From Candidatus Omnitrophota bacterium (GTDB taxonomy: Bacteria; Omnitrophota; Gorgyraeia; Zapsychrales; Fredricksoniimonadaceae), in the NCBI GenBank assembly GCA_002753465.1, contig PEAF01000010.1:1-48168 (forward strand): 48,168 nt of DNA, in the 5' to 3' direction. This document shows positions 29,455-37,987 of this stretch, one piece after another (the stretch's first letter is position 1; every line of letters starts with the position of its first letter). Both the position numbers and the translations under genes were made by a program. Under the pieces are notes generated by a model. That model saw nothing but the letters and a program-made list of their open reading frames with translations. It searched no databases and was not told where the DNA came from.

Positions 29455-30765
29455 GGACGAGGGCAGCAGTTTTAATTCTTCGCGGTATTTAGCTACAGTA
29501 CGACGGGCGAGTTTCACGCCATTCTCCTTCAACAAGATCCCGCTTAAGTCCTCATCGCTCAACGGACTTTTCTTGTCTTCGGACTCGATCAGTTCGCGCA
29601 GCTTTATTTTGCAAAGGCTTGAAGACACGTCGGCGCCTGATGCCTGCTGTATGCCGCTGGTAAAGAAGCTTTTCACGGCAATGACACCCTGGGGGGTCTG
29701 GGCGTATTTGTTCATGACTACCCGGCAAACCGTTGAAGCGTGGATTTCGACTTTATCCGCGACTTCCTGAAAGGTGAGGGGTTTTAAACGGGACAGGCCG
29801 TTGATGATCGCGTCTTTTTGTATCTCGACAATGGCTTCAAGGACATTCCTGAGTGTGCTTTGCCGCCGTGATATCGCCCTTAAGAGCTCCATGGCGTCCT
29901 GCAGCTTGGTCTTCAGATATTCCTTAGCTTCGGGGTCAATGTTGTTGTTCTTGAGGATGTCGCGGTATTCTTCATTGATATAGACCGATGGGATATTCTC
30001 GCGGTTGATGGCTATTTCAAGCGCGCCATCCTTCTCGTCAATAAAGATATCTGGGGCGATCTCGGAAGGATCATCCGTCGAATAATTCTGGCCCGGTTTC
30101 GGGTCAAGGGTGGTGATCTTTTTAACACAGGCTTCGACTTCACTGACAGCAACGTCCAGCTGTTGGGCAATGTATTCATATTTCCGGTGGGCCACATCAT
30201 TCAGATGGCCTTCGATGATCTTCACCAGCAAGGGGTCGTTCATCTTGAGGGTGTCGCACTGGATGAGCAGGCATTCCTGGATATTCCTGGCGGCGATACC
30301 GCAGGGGTCGAATTTATGGATGGTCTTGAGGATTCCCTCAACAGCCGCGACCGACGTACCATGCAGGGCGGAGATCTCGGCCAAAGTTATTTTAAGATAG
30401 CCGTTCTCATCAAGATTGCCAATGATCTCCCGGCCTATAGCAAGTTCTTCATCGGTGAGCGGAGATACTTCAAGCTGGCGCAGTAAGACGTCTTGCAGGG
30501 ACGGCATTCTGCTCAGCAGGGCAAAAGGGTCAAGGTCTTCATTAGCCACAGAAAAGCCCCTGGGCAGACGGTCAGAGCGCACGGAAAGCCCTGATCTTGT
30601 CGGGACAGCGGCTTCTGCCGGCCTTTCCTCAAGAAAAGGGTTATTGACCAGTTCCTCGTCGATAAGGGACTTGAGGTCCGTTAACGGAAGGGCCAGGATC
30701 TCTAATGATTGCTTGAGCTCAGGCACCAGAAGTTTCCTGAGTTCAAGTTTTTGAGTTAGTTTCAT
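29437..30765 (-). CDS. rpoN: RNA polymerase sigma-54 factor
   Basis: A sigma-54 factor of about 442 residues. Region I is Gln/Leu-rich (LTQKLELRKLLVPELKQSLE, then ILALPLTDL). The core-binding and HTH regions follow, including LTFQEVADKVEIHASTVCRVV and YAQTPQGVIAVKSFFTSGIQ. It ends with the diagnostic RpoN box ARRTVAKYREEL near the C-terminus. ATG 30765 gives the canonical N-terminus; ATG 30771 adds two residues. It is transcribed towards the activator gene, their 3' ends overlapping by 18 bases. Only sigma-54 and an activator together can open -24/-12 promoters, so this pair can serve the exosortase locus. Confidence 0.95.
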   Translation of the reverse strand: MKLTQKLELRKLLVPELKQSLEILALPLTDLKSLIDEELVNNPFLEERPAEAAVPTRSGLSVRSDRLPRGFSVANEDLDPFALLSRMPSLQDVLLRQLEVSPLTDEELAIGREIIGNLDENGYLKITLAEISALHGTSVAAVEGILKTIHKFDPCGIAARNIQECLLIQCDTLKMNDPLLVKIIEGHLNDVAHRKYEYIAQQLDVAVSEVEACVKKITTLDPKPGQNYSTDDPSEIAPDIFIDEKDGALEIAINRENIPSVYINEEYRDILKNNNIDPEAKEYLKTKLQDAMELLRAISRRQSTLRNVLEAIVEIQKDAIINGLSRLKPLTFQEVADKVEIHASTVCRVVMNKYAQTPQGVIAVKSFFTSGIQQASGADVSSSLCKIKLRELIESEDKKSPLSDEDLSGILLKENGVKLARRTVAKYREELKLLPSSLRRER

Positions 30766-30773
30766 ATTCATAA

Positions 30774-30801
30774 AGTATACCTTATAAAATGCAAGTAACA
30801 A
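30774..30801 (-). promoter_or_regulatory. Promoter of rpoN
   Basis: On the minus strand, -35 TTGTTA (30801-30796), a 16-base spacer and -10 TATACT (30779-30774). Eight bases separate it from ATG 30765, so the mRNA would have little or no leader. Confidence 0.6.
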
Positions 30802-30957
30802 GAGGTGCAGCGCGGGGCATATTGGATCAATGGCAGGCATTTTTTGAGCATTTTATCGTTGTATTTTCAATATTGTGGTATATTAACGGAAGATTTGAGG
30901 TTAAAGCCTGATGGATGTGCATATGGCTTTTGTAAACTAAAACAAGTGAGGGGGAGT

Positions 30958-31437
30958 ATGAAAGCATTGATGTTAACAGGGGTTCTTTTTGCTGGTTTGG
31001 TTTCAACGGGTTTTGCGGCTGAGCCTGCGGTTAAGGCGGCACCGGCTGCAGCACAGGTTCAAGAGCAGGGTATGAAGACCATATTTGATTATCAGAAGGA
31101 AGTTGGTTTGACCGACAAGCAGGTCACGGATATGCAGAAGCTTATGAATGACCTTCAGAGCACGCTTAACGCTAAGTCCAAGGACCTGACAGCGCTGCGT
31201 CAGACGCTTTCCGATATGATCGCCAAGAAGGATGATATGAAGGCTATCAAAACGCAGATGCAGAAGATCGCGGACCTGCAGGTTGATAATTCATGCCTTG
31301 ATATCGAAGCTTCCCGTAAGGTCGAGCAGATCATGAAGCCGGAACAGATCGCGGCCTGGAAAGAGATCCAGAAGAAGTTTGCGGCACAGGCGATGATGGC
31401 TCAGCAAGCAGCACAGGCGCCTGTTGTAGCTAAGTAA
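30958..31437 (+). CDS. Spy/CpxP-like periplasmic helical protein
   Basis: A 159-residue exported protein: signal peptide MKALMLTGVLFAGLVSTGFA, an Ala/Pro-rich stretch, then long helices with coiled-coil character (TDKQVTDMQKLMNDLQSTLN; LRQTLSDMIAKKDDMKAIKT) and a final IMKPEQIAAWKEIQKKFAAQ. The last segment resembles the LTPEQ-type repeats of Spy/CpxP/ZraP stress chaperones. Start 30958 is chosen for the signal peptide and the GTGAGGGGGAGT site. An OmpR-type response regulator and kinase follow after a hairpin, echoing the CpxP-CpxRA neighbourhood. Chaperone function is inference. Confidence 0.7.
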   Translation: MKALMLTGVLFAGLVSTGFAAEPAVKAAPAAAQVQEQGMKTIFDYQKEVGLTDKQVTDMQKLMNDLQSTLNAKSKDLTALRQTLSDMIAKKDDMKAIKTQMQKIADLQVDNSCLDIEASRKVEQIMKPEQIAAWKEIQKKFAAQAMMAQQAAQAPVVAK

Positions 31438-31449
31438 TTATATTAGTCT

Positions 31450-31502
31450 GTAAGAGTAAAGATCCCTCTGCGACCAAAGGTTTCAGAGGGATTCTTACTT
31501 TC
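31450..31502 (+). terminator. Hairpin terminator between the Spy-like gene and the two-component genes
   Basis: ATCCCTCTG (31462-31470) pairs with CAGAGGGAT (31484-31492). Beyond a bulge, GTAAGA (31450-31455) pairs with TCTTAC (31493-31498), followed by TTTC. The T-tract is short, so it may attenuate rather than fully stop transcription. Confidence 0.6.
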
Positions 31503-31530
31503 AGGAGTATGATGGTTTCGGGGGTGGGTT

Positions 31531-32202
31531 ATGCGGATTCTCGTTGTGGAAGATGAGAAGAAAATGTCTTCTTTTATCAAAAGAGGCCTTAGAGAGGCGA
31601 GTTATGCGGTTGACGTCGCTGATAACGGGACGGAAGCCCTCTTTATGGCAGAAACCAACCCCTATGACCTTATCGTAATGGATATCATGATCCCCGGCCC
31701 TGACGGGATCGACGTATGCCGTAAGTTGAGAAAAGGGGCCATTGATGTGCCGGTCCTTATGCTTACCGCGCGCGATGATGTCGAGGATAAGATCTCGGGC
31801 CTTGATGCCGGGGCGGATGATTATCTGACCAAGCCGTTCGCATTCTCAGAGTTCCTGGCGCGTGTCCGTGCCCTTTTAAGAAGGAAAAGTCAGGGCAGAG
31901 TGACGCAGTTAAAAGTCGCCGACCTTCAGCTTGATCAATCGGCCCGCAAGGTAATGCGCGCAGGCCTGGAGATCGAGTTGACGCCGACCGAATATGCTTT
32001 GCTTGAGTTTTTAATGCTCAATACAGGGAGTGTGGTGACCCGCACCATGCTTTCCGAGCATGTCTGGAATGATGATTTTGATTCCTTTTCCAATGTCATC
32101 AATGTCTATATCAATTACCTGCGCAAAAAGATCGACAGCCTTCATGAAAAGAAACTTATTCATTCCTTAAGGGGCGTGGGGTACATGCTGAAAGAAACAT
32201 GA
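31531..32202 (+). CDS. OmpR-family response regulator
   Basis: A 223-residue two-component regulator. The receiver domain (1-115) starts RILVVEDEKKMSSFIKRGL, with phospho-acceptor Asp51 in LIVMDIMIPGPDG, then MLTARDD and the Lys in DYLTKPFAFSEFL. The winged-helix output domain (about 125-220) has LELTPTEYALLEFLM-type recognition (here IELTPTEYALLEFLM) and VINVYINYLRKKID. It overlaps the downstream histidine kinase by 4 bases. The pair resembles CusR/CopR-type regulators by length and pattern. Targets are unknown; the Spy-like gene just upstream is a candidate. Confidence 0.92.
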   Translation: MRILVVEDEKKMSSFIKRGLREASYAVDVADNGTEALFMAETNPYDLIVMDIMIPGPDGIDVCRKLRKGAIDVPVLMLTARDDVEDKISGLDAGADDYLTKPFAFSEFLARVRALLRRKSQGRVTQLKVADLQLDQSARKVMRAGLEIELTPTEYALLEFLMLNTGSVVTRTMLSEHVWNDDFDSFSNVINVYINYLRKKIDSLHEKKLIHSLRGVGYMLKET

Positions 32203-33680
32203 AGATCAATTCGATACGCTTTAAAACCACCATTCTTTATTCGTGTATCCTGGGTGTGATACTTGTATTATTCAGTGCGTTCATTTTTCATTCCATCAAG
32301 CGTATCCTGCATGAAAATACGGATCAGGAACTGCGCCTTAAAGCGGAACAGATAGCTGCGACCGTCAATGCTTACGGCGAGATGTCGGGTGGAAAGCTGC
32401 CGCCGATGTCGCTTATGAAGCAGTTCCTTTCTGATACGGGTGAAGTGGTGTCGCCGGGTAAGGACGCGATGGATAAACTCTGGGAGAAACACCGCTGGTT
32501 GCTGGGGGCGCATAAGGATGTCTTTCTGATCACGGATGTGGCAACGGGGAGTGTTGTCCTGCAATCCGATAATGCGCCTACCGGGGCGCGCAGCTTTTTT
32601 GAGCGGTTTTCCTCTGAACGCGCCAAGTCAATTCATTATATGAATTTAAGGTTCAATAAGACCGCATTTCGCGCCGTCAGTTATCCGTTCACGTTTGCCG
32701 GCAGTAAGCCATATGTCATGCACGTAGCCGCTCCCATGGCTCCGGTGAACCGTGTTCTTCAAAGGCTTCTTGTCGCCATGATCACTGGCGTCGGGATGGT
32801 GCTTCTGATGTCACTGTTCATTGGGTCATTTTTGACCCGGAAGATCCTGCGGCCCGTGACCGAGGTTACTGTTGCGGCCAATAATATCACACAGAAGAAT
32901 CTTGGCATCAGGATCAGGGATCAGCCGGTGGACGAAGAGATGCGGCTGCTTGTTGATTCATTTAACCGGATGATCGACAGGCTTGACCGGTCTTTCGCGC
33001 ATATCAATGAGTTCAGTTCGCATGTGGCCCATGAATTAAAAACACCGCTGGCCATTATCAAGGGGGAGTTGGAACTTGCTGTTGTCGGCGAGAATACCCC
33101 CGAAGAGAATAAACGCGTCATGCTGGTCGCCCTGCAGGAAATTGACCGTTTGATCAAGATCACTAAAGACCTTCTTTTGCTCGCCAAGTTCGAGTATAAC
33201 CTCAATATCCTTAAAATGGAACGCATGGACCTTGTTGCGTTCATGAAAGAATTGTTTGAGCATGCCAGGATCCTCGCCGGAGAAAAGGGCGTGCATATCG
33301 AACTGGCCGTACCCGAGGATCCTTTATGGATCAACGGTGACGCGACGCATTTGAGGCGGCTTTTCTTTAATATTATTCATAATGCTGTTAAGTTCACGCC
33401 GACAGAAGGCAAGATCGAGGTGATGGTAAAGGCGGCTGACGGTGCCGCGGTAACATCTGTCAAAGATAATGGTGAGGGGATATCTCCAGCGGAGCAGTTG
33501 AAGATATTTGATAAGTTTTACAGCGTGCGTAAGCCCGGCCAGAGCGATGTGCCTGGCAATGGCCTTGGGCTTTGCATGGCGCGTTCGATCGCACGCGCCC
33601 ACGGCGGTGATATTGTTGTTGAAAGTGAATTAAAAAAAGGCGCAACTTTCCTGATTGAACTGCCGTCGGTTCACGGTTAG
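32199..33680 (+). CDS. Sensor histidine kinase
   Basis: A 493-residue membrane kinase. One N-terminal membrane helix (ILYSCILGVILVLFSAFIF), a periplasmic sensor of about 150 residues, a second helix (LLVAMITGVGMVLLMSLFIG), HAMP (TRKILRPVTEVTVAANNITQ), HisKA with His278 in SSHVAHELKTPLAI, and HATPase_c with FFNIIHNAVKFTP (N box), VKDNGEGIS (G1), FDKFYSV (F) and GNGLGLCMARSI (G2). All catalytic boxes are intact. It is coupled to the response regulator by ATGA. The signal sensed is unknown; the architecture matches the CusS/CpxA-like envelope-stress or metal sensors. Confidence 0.92.
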   Translation: MKINSIRFKTTILYSCILGVILVLFSAFIFHSIKRILHENTDQELRLKAEQIAATVNAYGEMSGGKLPPMSLMKQFLSDTGEVVSPGKDAMDKLWEKHRWLLGAHKDVFLITDVATGSVVLQSDNAPTGARSFFERFSSERAKSIHYMNLRFNKTAFRAVSYPFTFAGSKPYVMHVAAPMAPVNRVLQRLLVAMITGVGMVLLMSLFIGSFLTRKILRPVTEVTVAANNITQKNLGIRIRDQPVDEEMRLLVDSFNRMIDRLDRSFAHINEFSSHVAHELKTPLAIIKGELELAVVGENTPEENKRVMLVALQEIDRLIKITKDLLLLAKFEYNLNILKMERMDLVAFMKELFEHARILAGEKGVHIELAVPEDPLWINGDATHLRRLFFNIIHNAVKFTPTEGKIEVMVKAADGAAVTSVKDNGEGISPAEQLKIFDKFYSVRKPGQSDVPGNGLGLCMARSIARAHGGDIVVESELKKGATFLIELPSVHG

Positions 33681-33714
33681 CGGTAAAATAAGAAAATTCT
33701 AATTTTATTCTAAC

Positions 33715-33776
33715 GTTCTCCTTAGATGGGTCTTGGTATACCTATACCTGTGAAGTTAACCCTTAGGAAGGAGAAC
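33715..33776 (+). promoter_or_regulatory. Leader hairpin that would mask the ribosome site of the receiver gene
   Basis: GTTCTCCTT (33715-33723) is the exact reverse complement of AAGGAGAAC (33768-33776), which contains the Shine-Dalgarno AAGGAG for ATG 33780. Inside, GGGT (33728-33731) can pair with ACCC (33759-33762), and GGTATA (33735-33740) with TATACC (33743-33748). The fold would hide the ribosome site and so could act as a thermometer-like or ligand-controlled switch; no known class was recognised. Confidence 0.5.
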
Positions 33777-33779
33777 AAC

Positions 33780-34286
33780 ATGCGTAGAACTTATATCGAC
33801 AGGGTTTTTGAGTATTATCAGCAGAAAGATGAGGAGGTCGGCCATTGGGACGAGGATGTTGTCGGCAGTATGTCTGAATATCCGTGGCCGCAACGTGTGG
33901 ACAGCCTGGGTGAGCCACAAATGTTCACGCGCAGGATACTGGTCGTTGACGATGAGGCTAATATCAGGAACATGTATTACCGGATCTTTACCCGCCGTGG
34001 ATTTCAAGTTTTAACAGCCTCCAATGCTATGGAAGCTAAAGACATGCTTGTAAGGGAGCATATCGATATTGTATTTCTGGATATTAAAATGGCAGAGGTC
34101 GAAGGGGACATCCTTTTCGAACTTGTACGTGCATTCCATCAGAATGTCAAGATCGTGGTCTCGAGTGTTTATCCTTTGGAAGAACAGATGGAAAGGATAA
34201 AGGGGGCAGATGCGTATTTCGACAAGTCAGATAGCCAGGATGTTCTTTTCAGGACGGTGTCATCGCTGATCAGAAACAGTCTTTAA
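33780..34286 (+). CDS. Stand-alone receiver-domain protein
   Basis: A 168-residue protein. The first 55 residues are charged and Tyr/Trp-rich (RTYIDRVFEYYQQKDEEVGH) with no known domain. From about residue 57 a receiver domain follows: ILVVDDEANIRNMYYRIF, phospho-acceptor Asp101 in DIVFLDIKMAEVEGD, VVSSVYPLE and the Lys in AYFDKSDSQD. There is no output domain, so it probably works by protein contact, like CheY- or Spo0F-type relays. Start 33780 follows AAGGAG; the in-frame ATG 33726 lies in the leader. The preceding histidine kinase is a possible partner. Confidence 0.82.
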   Translation: MRRTYIDRVFEYYQQKDEEVGHWDEDVVGSMSEYPWPQRVDSLGEPQMFTRRILVVDDEANIRNMYYRIFTRRGFQVLTASNAMEAKDMLVREHIDIVFLDIKMAEVEGDILFELVRAFHQNVKIVVSSVYPLEEQMERIKGADAYFDKSDSQDVLFRTVSSLIRNSL

Positions 34287-34290
34287 GGTA

Positions 34291-34824
34291 TCACTGTTCG
34301 GTTTGATTCATGCGATTAACCTGGCCTTGAATATAGTCCTGGTTTGAGGGCATGTTCTGGTTGGGCTGGTTGGCAGCCTTTGTTTGATTATCAGGCAAGG
34401 GGGCATTCAGGCGCTGCGCATGTGTTTCCTGTACGGACGGTTGTAAATTATTAGGATGCGTTGCTACAGCATCCTGATTGGTTGGTTTACTGTAAAAAGC
34501 CGGGCGTTGCGGCATTTGAGGGAATTGGATAGGTTGCGGGTAATTCCTGTCAAATTTCTGAAGGGCTTGTGTTGATTCAATGACCGTTTGCGTTGAACGG
34601 AAGTTAGATGCGGTAACCGGGTAATTAGCATTCATATATTCTTTGGCTTGCGGGTCGGCATTGAGCTGATCCCAGGCCAAAGTAGTGGCTTGTTCGTTCT
34701 TATCGTTGAAGGCCTGATCGAAGGTGTTGATCAGGGTTTTATAATATTCTTCAGGTGTCTGGGCGACGCAGAACGGGCTGAATATCATCAGTAAAGCAAT
34801 GGCTAAGCGTAGGGTCTTTTTCAT
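34291..34824 (-). CDS. Secreted Gln/Asn/Pro-rich protein
   Basis: A 177-residue protein with signal peptide MKKTLRLAIALLMIFSPFCV ending in an A-Q site. A helical segment (EEYYKTLINTFDQAFNDKNE) follows, then a long low-complexity region rich in Gln, Asn, Pro and Thr (YPQPIQFPQMPQRPAFYSKP; LPDNQTKAANQPNQNMPSNQ). No family was recognised. The start is set at 34824 by the signal peptide and a TGTTATATT box six bases ahead. It is transcribed divergently from the kinase-like gene at 34874 and convergently with the receiver gene, 4 bases away. Probably a periplasmic or surface protein of disordered character. Confidence 0.7.
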   Translation of the reverse strand: MKKTLRLAIALLMIFSPFCVAQTPEEYYKTLINTFDQAFNDKNEQATTLAWDQLNADPQAKEYMNANYPVTASNFRSTQTVIESTQALQKFDRNYPQPIQFPQMPQRPAFYSKPTNQDAVATHPNNLQPSVQETHAQRLNAPLPDNQTKAANQPNQNMPSNQDYIQGQVNRMNQTEQ

Positions 34825-34830
34825 GGTCCT

Positions 34831-34839
34831 AATATAACA
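34831..34839 (-). promoter_or_regulatory. Extended -10 promoter for the Gln/Asn-rich protein
   Basis: On the minus strand TGTTATATT (34839-34831) is an extended -10 whose last base is followed by six bases and then ATG 34824. It is the same geometry as at 6605, 12475, 39662 and 43412. Confidence 0.55.
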
Positions 34840-34873
34840 TAGAGATAAAGTTTGTTCCACTGGAGGAAAAGGA

Positions 34874-36037
34874 TTGTCAGACTTCATTTGTTTATCATGT
34901 CCTAACGGGTGCCATTTGCAAGCGGATCTGCAACCTGACGGGACGGTGCGTGTGCAGGGAAATAAGTGTGACAAGGGCCTGGCTTTTGCGCATGCCGTTA
35001 TAAAGAAAAACACAGGTGCGGCCGCTAAAGTTGTTGCGGCACAGGTTAAGCCTGTCTACGACGATATTGCCCTTACTCAAATATGTACTTTTTGGGGCGT
35101 CGCATTTAAAAAGACAAGGCCTACTTTAATGCCGGCGGGAAGCCCCGAGCGTACGCTTTTCCGTGTGGTTATTGAGGATGATCAGCAAAAGTTTTTTGTG
35201 CTTGAACGGATCCGTCCGGCAGCCTTCCATGCCAAAATGAAGATCATCAAGACGCTGGAATTCCTTTCCCGTCGAGGCTTGTCCAGGATAGCGCCATATT
35301 GGATGGGTAAAGAAGAACAGTATATCCAGGAATATAAAGACGGGCTCTGGCAGTTGGTGCCGTTTTTGCCCGGTGAGGAGCTTGACCGGCAGACCTATCT
35401 TTATGACGGCTGGCGTGCCAAAGTTTTGTCGTCATTTCTGATCGACCTCAGGGCAAAGTCTGACGGGATAGCCTTGTATTCTCTGGATGAAAGATTTTCC
35501 ATCAAGAAATATGTTTATACGCTGTCGGCGCAGATCAAGGCCAGGCATCCGGAATTGATGTCAGAAGTCGGCAGGGTCATTTCTTTCCTTGAGGCTGGTT
35601 TCATGCCGGCGCATGATTCATTGCCCGTGGCTTTCTGTCACGGTGATTATCATCCGATGAATGTTATCTGGGGTACGGATGATATCAAGGCTGTGATCGA
35701 CTGGGAATTCGCGGGGATGAAACCTGAGATGTATGATCTGGCCAATATGGTCGGGTGCCTTGGCATTGAACATCCGTCGAGCTTGACCGGGGATCTTGTG
35801 ATCGGCCTGACACGGCAGTTAAAAGGAGCGCGGCTTTTTGAGGAAGTGAGCTGGGATTTTTTCCTGGAATTTGTGATCGCATTACGTTTTGCGTGGCTGT
35901 CGGAGTGGTTACGTAAGCACGATCACGAGATGGTCACCATGGAGCTTGATTATATGGCCTTATTGGTTGATAATAAGGATGAGCTCAAACGGTTATGGGG
36001 TATTAATAACGGGTCGTTAACGAAAGAGGCTGTATGA
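34874..36037 (+). CDS. DUF1667-like/aminoglycoside-phosphotransferase-fold fusion
   Basis: A 387-residue protein starting at TTG with GGAGG ahead. Residues 1-50 have MSDFICLSCPNGCHLQAD...GNKCDKGLAFA, the four-cysteine pattern (C-x2-C-x3-C ... C) of DUF1667 metal-binding proteins. Residues about 90-370 are an APH/choline-kinase fold: FFVLERIRP, YIQEYKDGLWQLVPFLPGEE, the catalytic loop CHGDYHPMNVIW and the metal motif AVIDWEFAG. A small-molecule or sugar kinase joined to a metal or Fe-S module is unusual. The cysteine domain may sense redox or metal. It is coupled to the next gene by ATGA. The substrate is unknown. Confidence 0.75.
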   Translation: MSDFICLSCPNGCHLQADLQPDGTVRVQGNKCDKGLAFAHAVIKKNTGAAAKVVAAQVKPVYDDIALTQICTFWGVAFKKTRPTLMPAGSPERTLFRVVIEDDQQKFFVLERIRPAAFHAKMKIIKTLEFLSRRGLSRIAPYWMGKEEQYIQEYKDGLWQLVPFLPGEELDRQTYLYDGWRAKVLSSFLIDLRAKSDGIALYSLDERFSIKKYVYTLSAQIKARHPELMSEVGRVISFLEAGFMPAHDSLPVAFCHGDYHPMNVIWGTDDIKAVIDWEFAGMKPEMYDLANMVGCLGIEHPSSLTGDLVIGLTRQLKGARLFEEVSWDFFLEFVIALRFAWLSEWLRKHDHEMVTMELDYMALLVDNKDELKRLWGINNGSLTKEAV

Positions 36038-36519
36038 AAAAGATGATCATGGGCATGGCTATTTTGATGTCAACGGGATTTGTTTACGCCCAGACTTCAG
36101 CAGGTGTTTATACGCTAAAGAATTTTGGTGAGGTTCGCCTTACACCTGAGGGGCAGAAAAAAGTCGATGAAGCGAAAAAGATGGCCACACCGGTACAGCA
36201 GGAGAATTTCCTGGTGGCTCAGGCTAAAACTTTTCTGACCCAGCAGAATTTTGATTCAGCGCTTGGCCTTGCCCAGTATGTCCTTACGAACGTTAATTCC
36301 AAGTCCTTGACGGCCAAGAAGGTCATGGATGATGCAAAAGCTTTGATGCAAAAGAAAGTTCAGGAGCATTTGACGGGTTTGCAGCAGCAGGCGGGTGGCA
36401 TGGTGCAAAGCTCACCGGCAGGACAGACTCAGGCGCAGACAGGTGCCGTGCAGGCAGATGCCACTAAGACGGTTTCCGATGTGAAGGCGCTTTTTGGTTC
36501 TTTCGGATCAAAGAAATAA
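36034..36519 (+). CDS. Secreted small helical protein (hypothetical)
   Basis: A 161-residue exported protein: signal peptide [20 protein letters not shown], then a helical region ([20 protein letters not shown] and [20 protein letters not shown]) with a TPR-like half repeat ([20 protein letters not shown]), and a Gln/Ala/Thr-rich tail. No family recognised. It overlaps the kinase-like gene by 4 bases and precedes msrB by 10 bases, so the three are probably co-transcribed. The TPR-like character hints at protein binding in the periplasm. Confidence 0.7.
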   Translation: MKKMIMGMAILMSTGFVYAQTSAGVYTLKNFGEVRLTPEGQKKVDEAKKMATPVQQENFLVAQAKTFLTQQNFDSALGLAQYVLTNVNSKSLTAKKVMDDAKALMQKKVQEHLTGLQQQAGGMVQSSPAGQTQAQTGAVQADATKTVSDVKALFGSFGSKK

Positions 36520-36529
36520 GGAAGCGCTC

Positions 36530-37027
36530 ATGAGCAGAATGCTGATTATAACGTTAAGTGTTCTTCTCATGACCACTTTCTCTTATGCGCAGGTGGGAAA
36601 GATGGATAAGAAGGCTATTAAAGAGAAGCTGACCGCTATTCAGTGCCATGTGACCCAGGACGATGGCACGGAACCGGCGTTTAACAATGAATACTGGAAC
36701 AATCACCGTGACGGTATTTACGTGGATGTGGTTTCAGGTGTGCCGCTTTTCAGCTCTAAGGATAAGTTTGATTCCGGTACCGGTTGGCCGAGCTTTACGC
36801 GGCCGATCGATACGCGCAGTGTGCTCGAGAATAATGATATGTCCAGCGGGATGTCGCGTACTGAAGTCAGGAGCGCAGAGGCTAATTCTCATTTAGGACA
36901 TGTATTCAATGATGGCCCTGAACCGACGGGATTAAGGTATTGCATCAATTCTGCGGCCTTACGCTTTATTCCTAAAGAGGATCTGGATAAAGAAGGTCTT
37001 TCGGCGTACAAAACTATTTTCCAATGA
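36530..37027 (+). CDS. msrB: Exported methionine-R-sulfoxide reductase
   Basis: A 165-residue MsrB with a signal peptide ([20 protein letters not shown]). It reduces R-methionine sulfoxide in oxidised proteins, here in the periplasm. Motifs: [41 protein letters not shown]-type segment ([19 protein letters not shown]); and the catalytic Cys in [11 protein letters not shown]. The structural zinc CxxC pairs of many MsrB proteins are absent, so it is a zinc-free type. The start at 36530 follows AAGGAAGCG; the longer frame from 36494 overlaps the previous gene without a site. Reductant partner not seen nearby. It overlaps the next gene by 4 bases. Confidence 0.92.
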   Translation: MSRMLIITLSVLLMTTFSYAQVGKMDKKAIKEKLTAIQCHVTQDDGTEPAFNNEYWNNHRDGIYVDVVSGVPLFSSKDKFDSGTGWPSFTRPIDTRSVLENNDMSSGMSRTEVRSAEANSHLGHVFNDGPEPTGLRYCINSAALRFIPKEDLDKEGLSAYKTIFQ

Positions 37028-37887
37028 CCTCTCTTGAGCAACTTTCTTTAACGCATCAAAACGATCTGCAGGGACGATTCAAGCGAACGCATACTTATAT
37101 TGCAGAGTACAGCTTTGCCAACCTCTATCTTTTTCGTAACAGCCATGGCCATCAGTTATTAAAACATGATGGCCATCTTTTTGTCATCGGCAAGACTTAT
37201 GATGGCAAGCCTTACATCATGCCTACGTCCGATCTGACACCCGAGATCGTCGATGTTTTATATGGATTGTCCGGGGAATATCCGTGTGTTTTTCCCGTGC
37301 CTGAGGAGTGGTTGGGGGCTTTTGGTAAGTATGCGGTTTCCTCGATCTGGGATGAAGGGGACTCTGATTACGTGTATGCTGTTGAGAAGATGGCTACCTT
37401 TAAAGGCCAGAAACTGCACAGCAAGAAAAACCTGTTGAATCAATGCGTGGCACTTTACAAACCCCAGCCTAAACCGTTGACAAGGGGTCTGATGAAGGAT
37501 GCCCTTCTTGTTCTTGATGCCTGGCAGGACGATGCCACCGAGGCTAAAGAGCAGACAGATTATTTTCCATGCCGTGAAGCTTTGGACCATTATGAGGATC
37601 TTGTCCTGTGCGGTGGCATTTATTACGTGGACAATGAGCCGGCCGGGTTCATTATCGGCGAAGAGATCAATAACGATATGTTCGCCCTGCATTTTGCCAA
37701 GGGCAAAAGGAAGTTCAAGGGCATGTACCAATTTATGTTCAATCATTTTGCCGGCATTCTGCCCAGGAAGTATGCTTTCTTGAATTTTGAGCAGGATATC
37801 GGCAAACTGGCGTTACGTATCGCCAAGTCGTCGTATTATCCTGATCAAGTGATCAAGAAATACCGGGTTACATTCAAGCATGGATAA
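37024..37887 (+). CDS. DUF2156 protein (LPG synthase C-terminal-like, GNAT fold)
   Basis: A 287-residue protein of the DUF2156 family, related to the catalytic domain of phosphatidylglycerol lysyltransferases (MprF) and to FemX-type tandem GNAT folds. Seen: [20 protein letters not shown] near the N-terminus; [26 protein letters not shown] in part; [20 protein letters not shown]; and [20 protein letters not shown] with the terminal YPDQVIKKY. Family members transfer aminoacyl groups or act on lipids; substrate here unknown. It is coupled to msrB by ATGA. Confidence 0.8.
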   Translation: MTSLEQLSLTHQNDLQGRFKRTHTYIAEYSFANLYLFRNSHGHQLLKHDGHLFVIGKTYDGKPYIMPTSDLTPEIVDVLYGLSGEYPCVFPVPEEWLGAFGKYAVSSIWDEGDSDYVYAVEKMATFKGQKLHSKKNLLNQCVALYKPQPKPLTRGLMKDALLVLDAWQDDATEAKEQTDYFPCREALDHYEDLVLCGGIYYVDNEPAGFIIGEEINNDMFALHFAKGKRKFKGMYQFMFNHFAGILPRKYAFLNFEQDIGKLALRIAKSSYYPDQVIKKYRVTFKHG

Positions 37888-37900
37888 GAAGACTTTTTGC

Positions 37901-37929
37901 TTGTCGGAGTTTTGAAATCCTTGTATATT
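37901..37929 (+). promoter_or_regulatory. Promoter of fba
   Basis: A weak -35 TTGTCG (37901-37906), a 17-base spacer and a good -10 TATATT (37924-37929). The 50-base leader contains a small CCC/GGG hairpin, and the ribosome site AGAGGAGAA precedes ATG 37988. Confidence 0.5.
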
Positions 37930-37987
37930 AAAGCCTCGCATTCAAACCCCCTAAGGGTGGGTAGGTTCAATAACAGAGGAGAACAGC

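Noticed and set aside
33726-33779. ATG 33726 as start of the receiver protein
   Set aside because: It lies inside the leader hairpin without a ribosome site; AAGGAG precedes ATG 33780.
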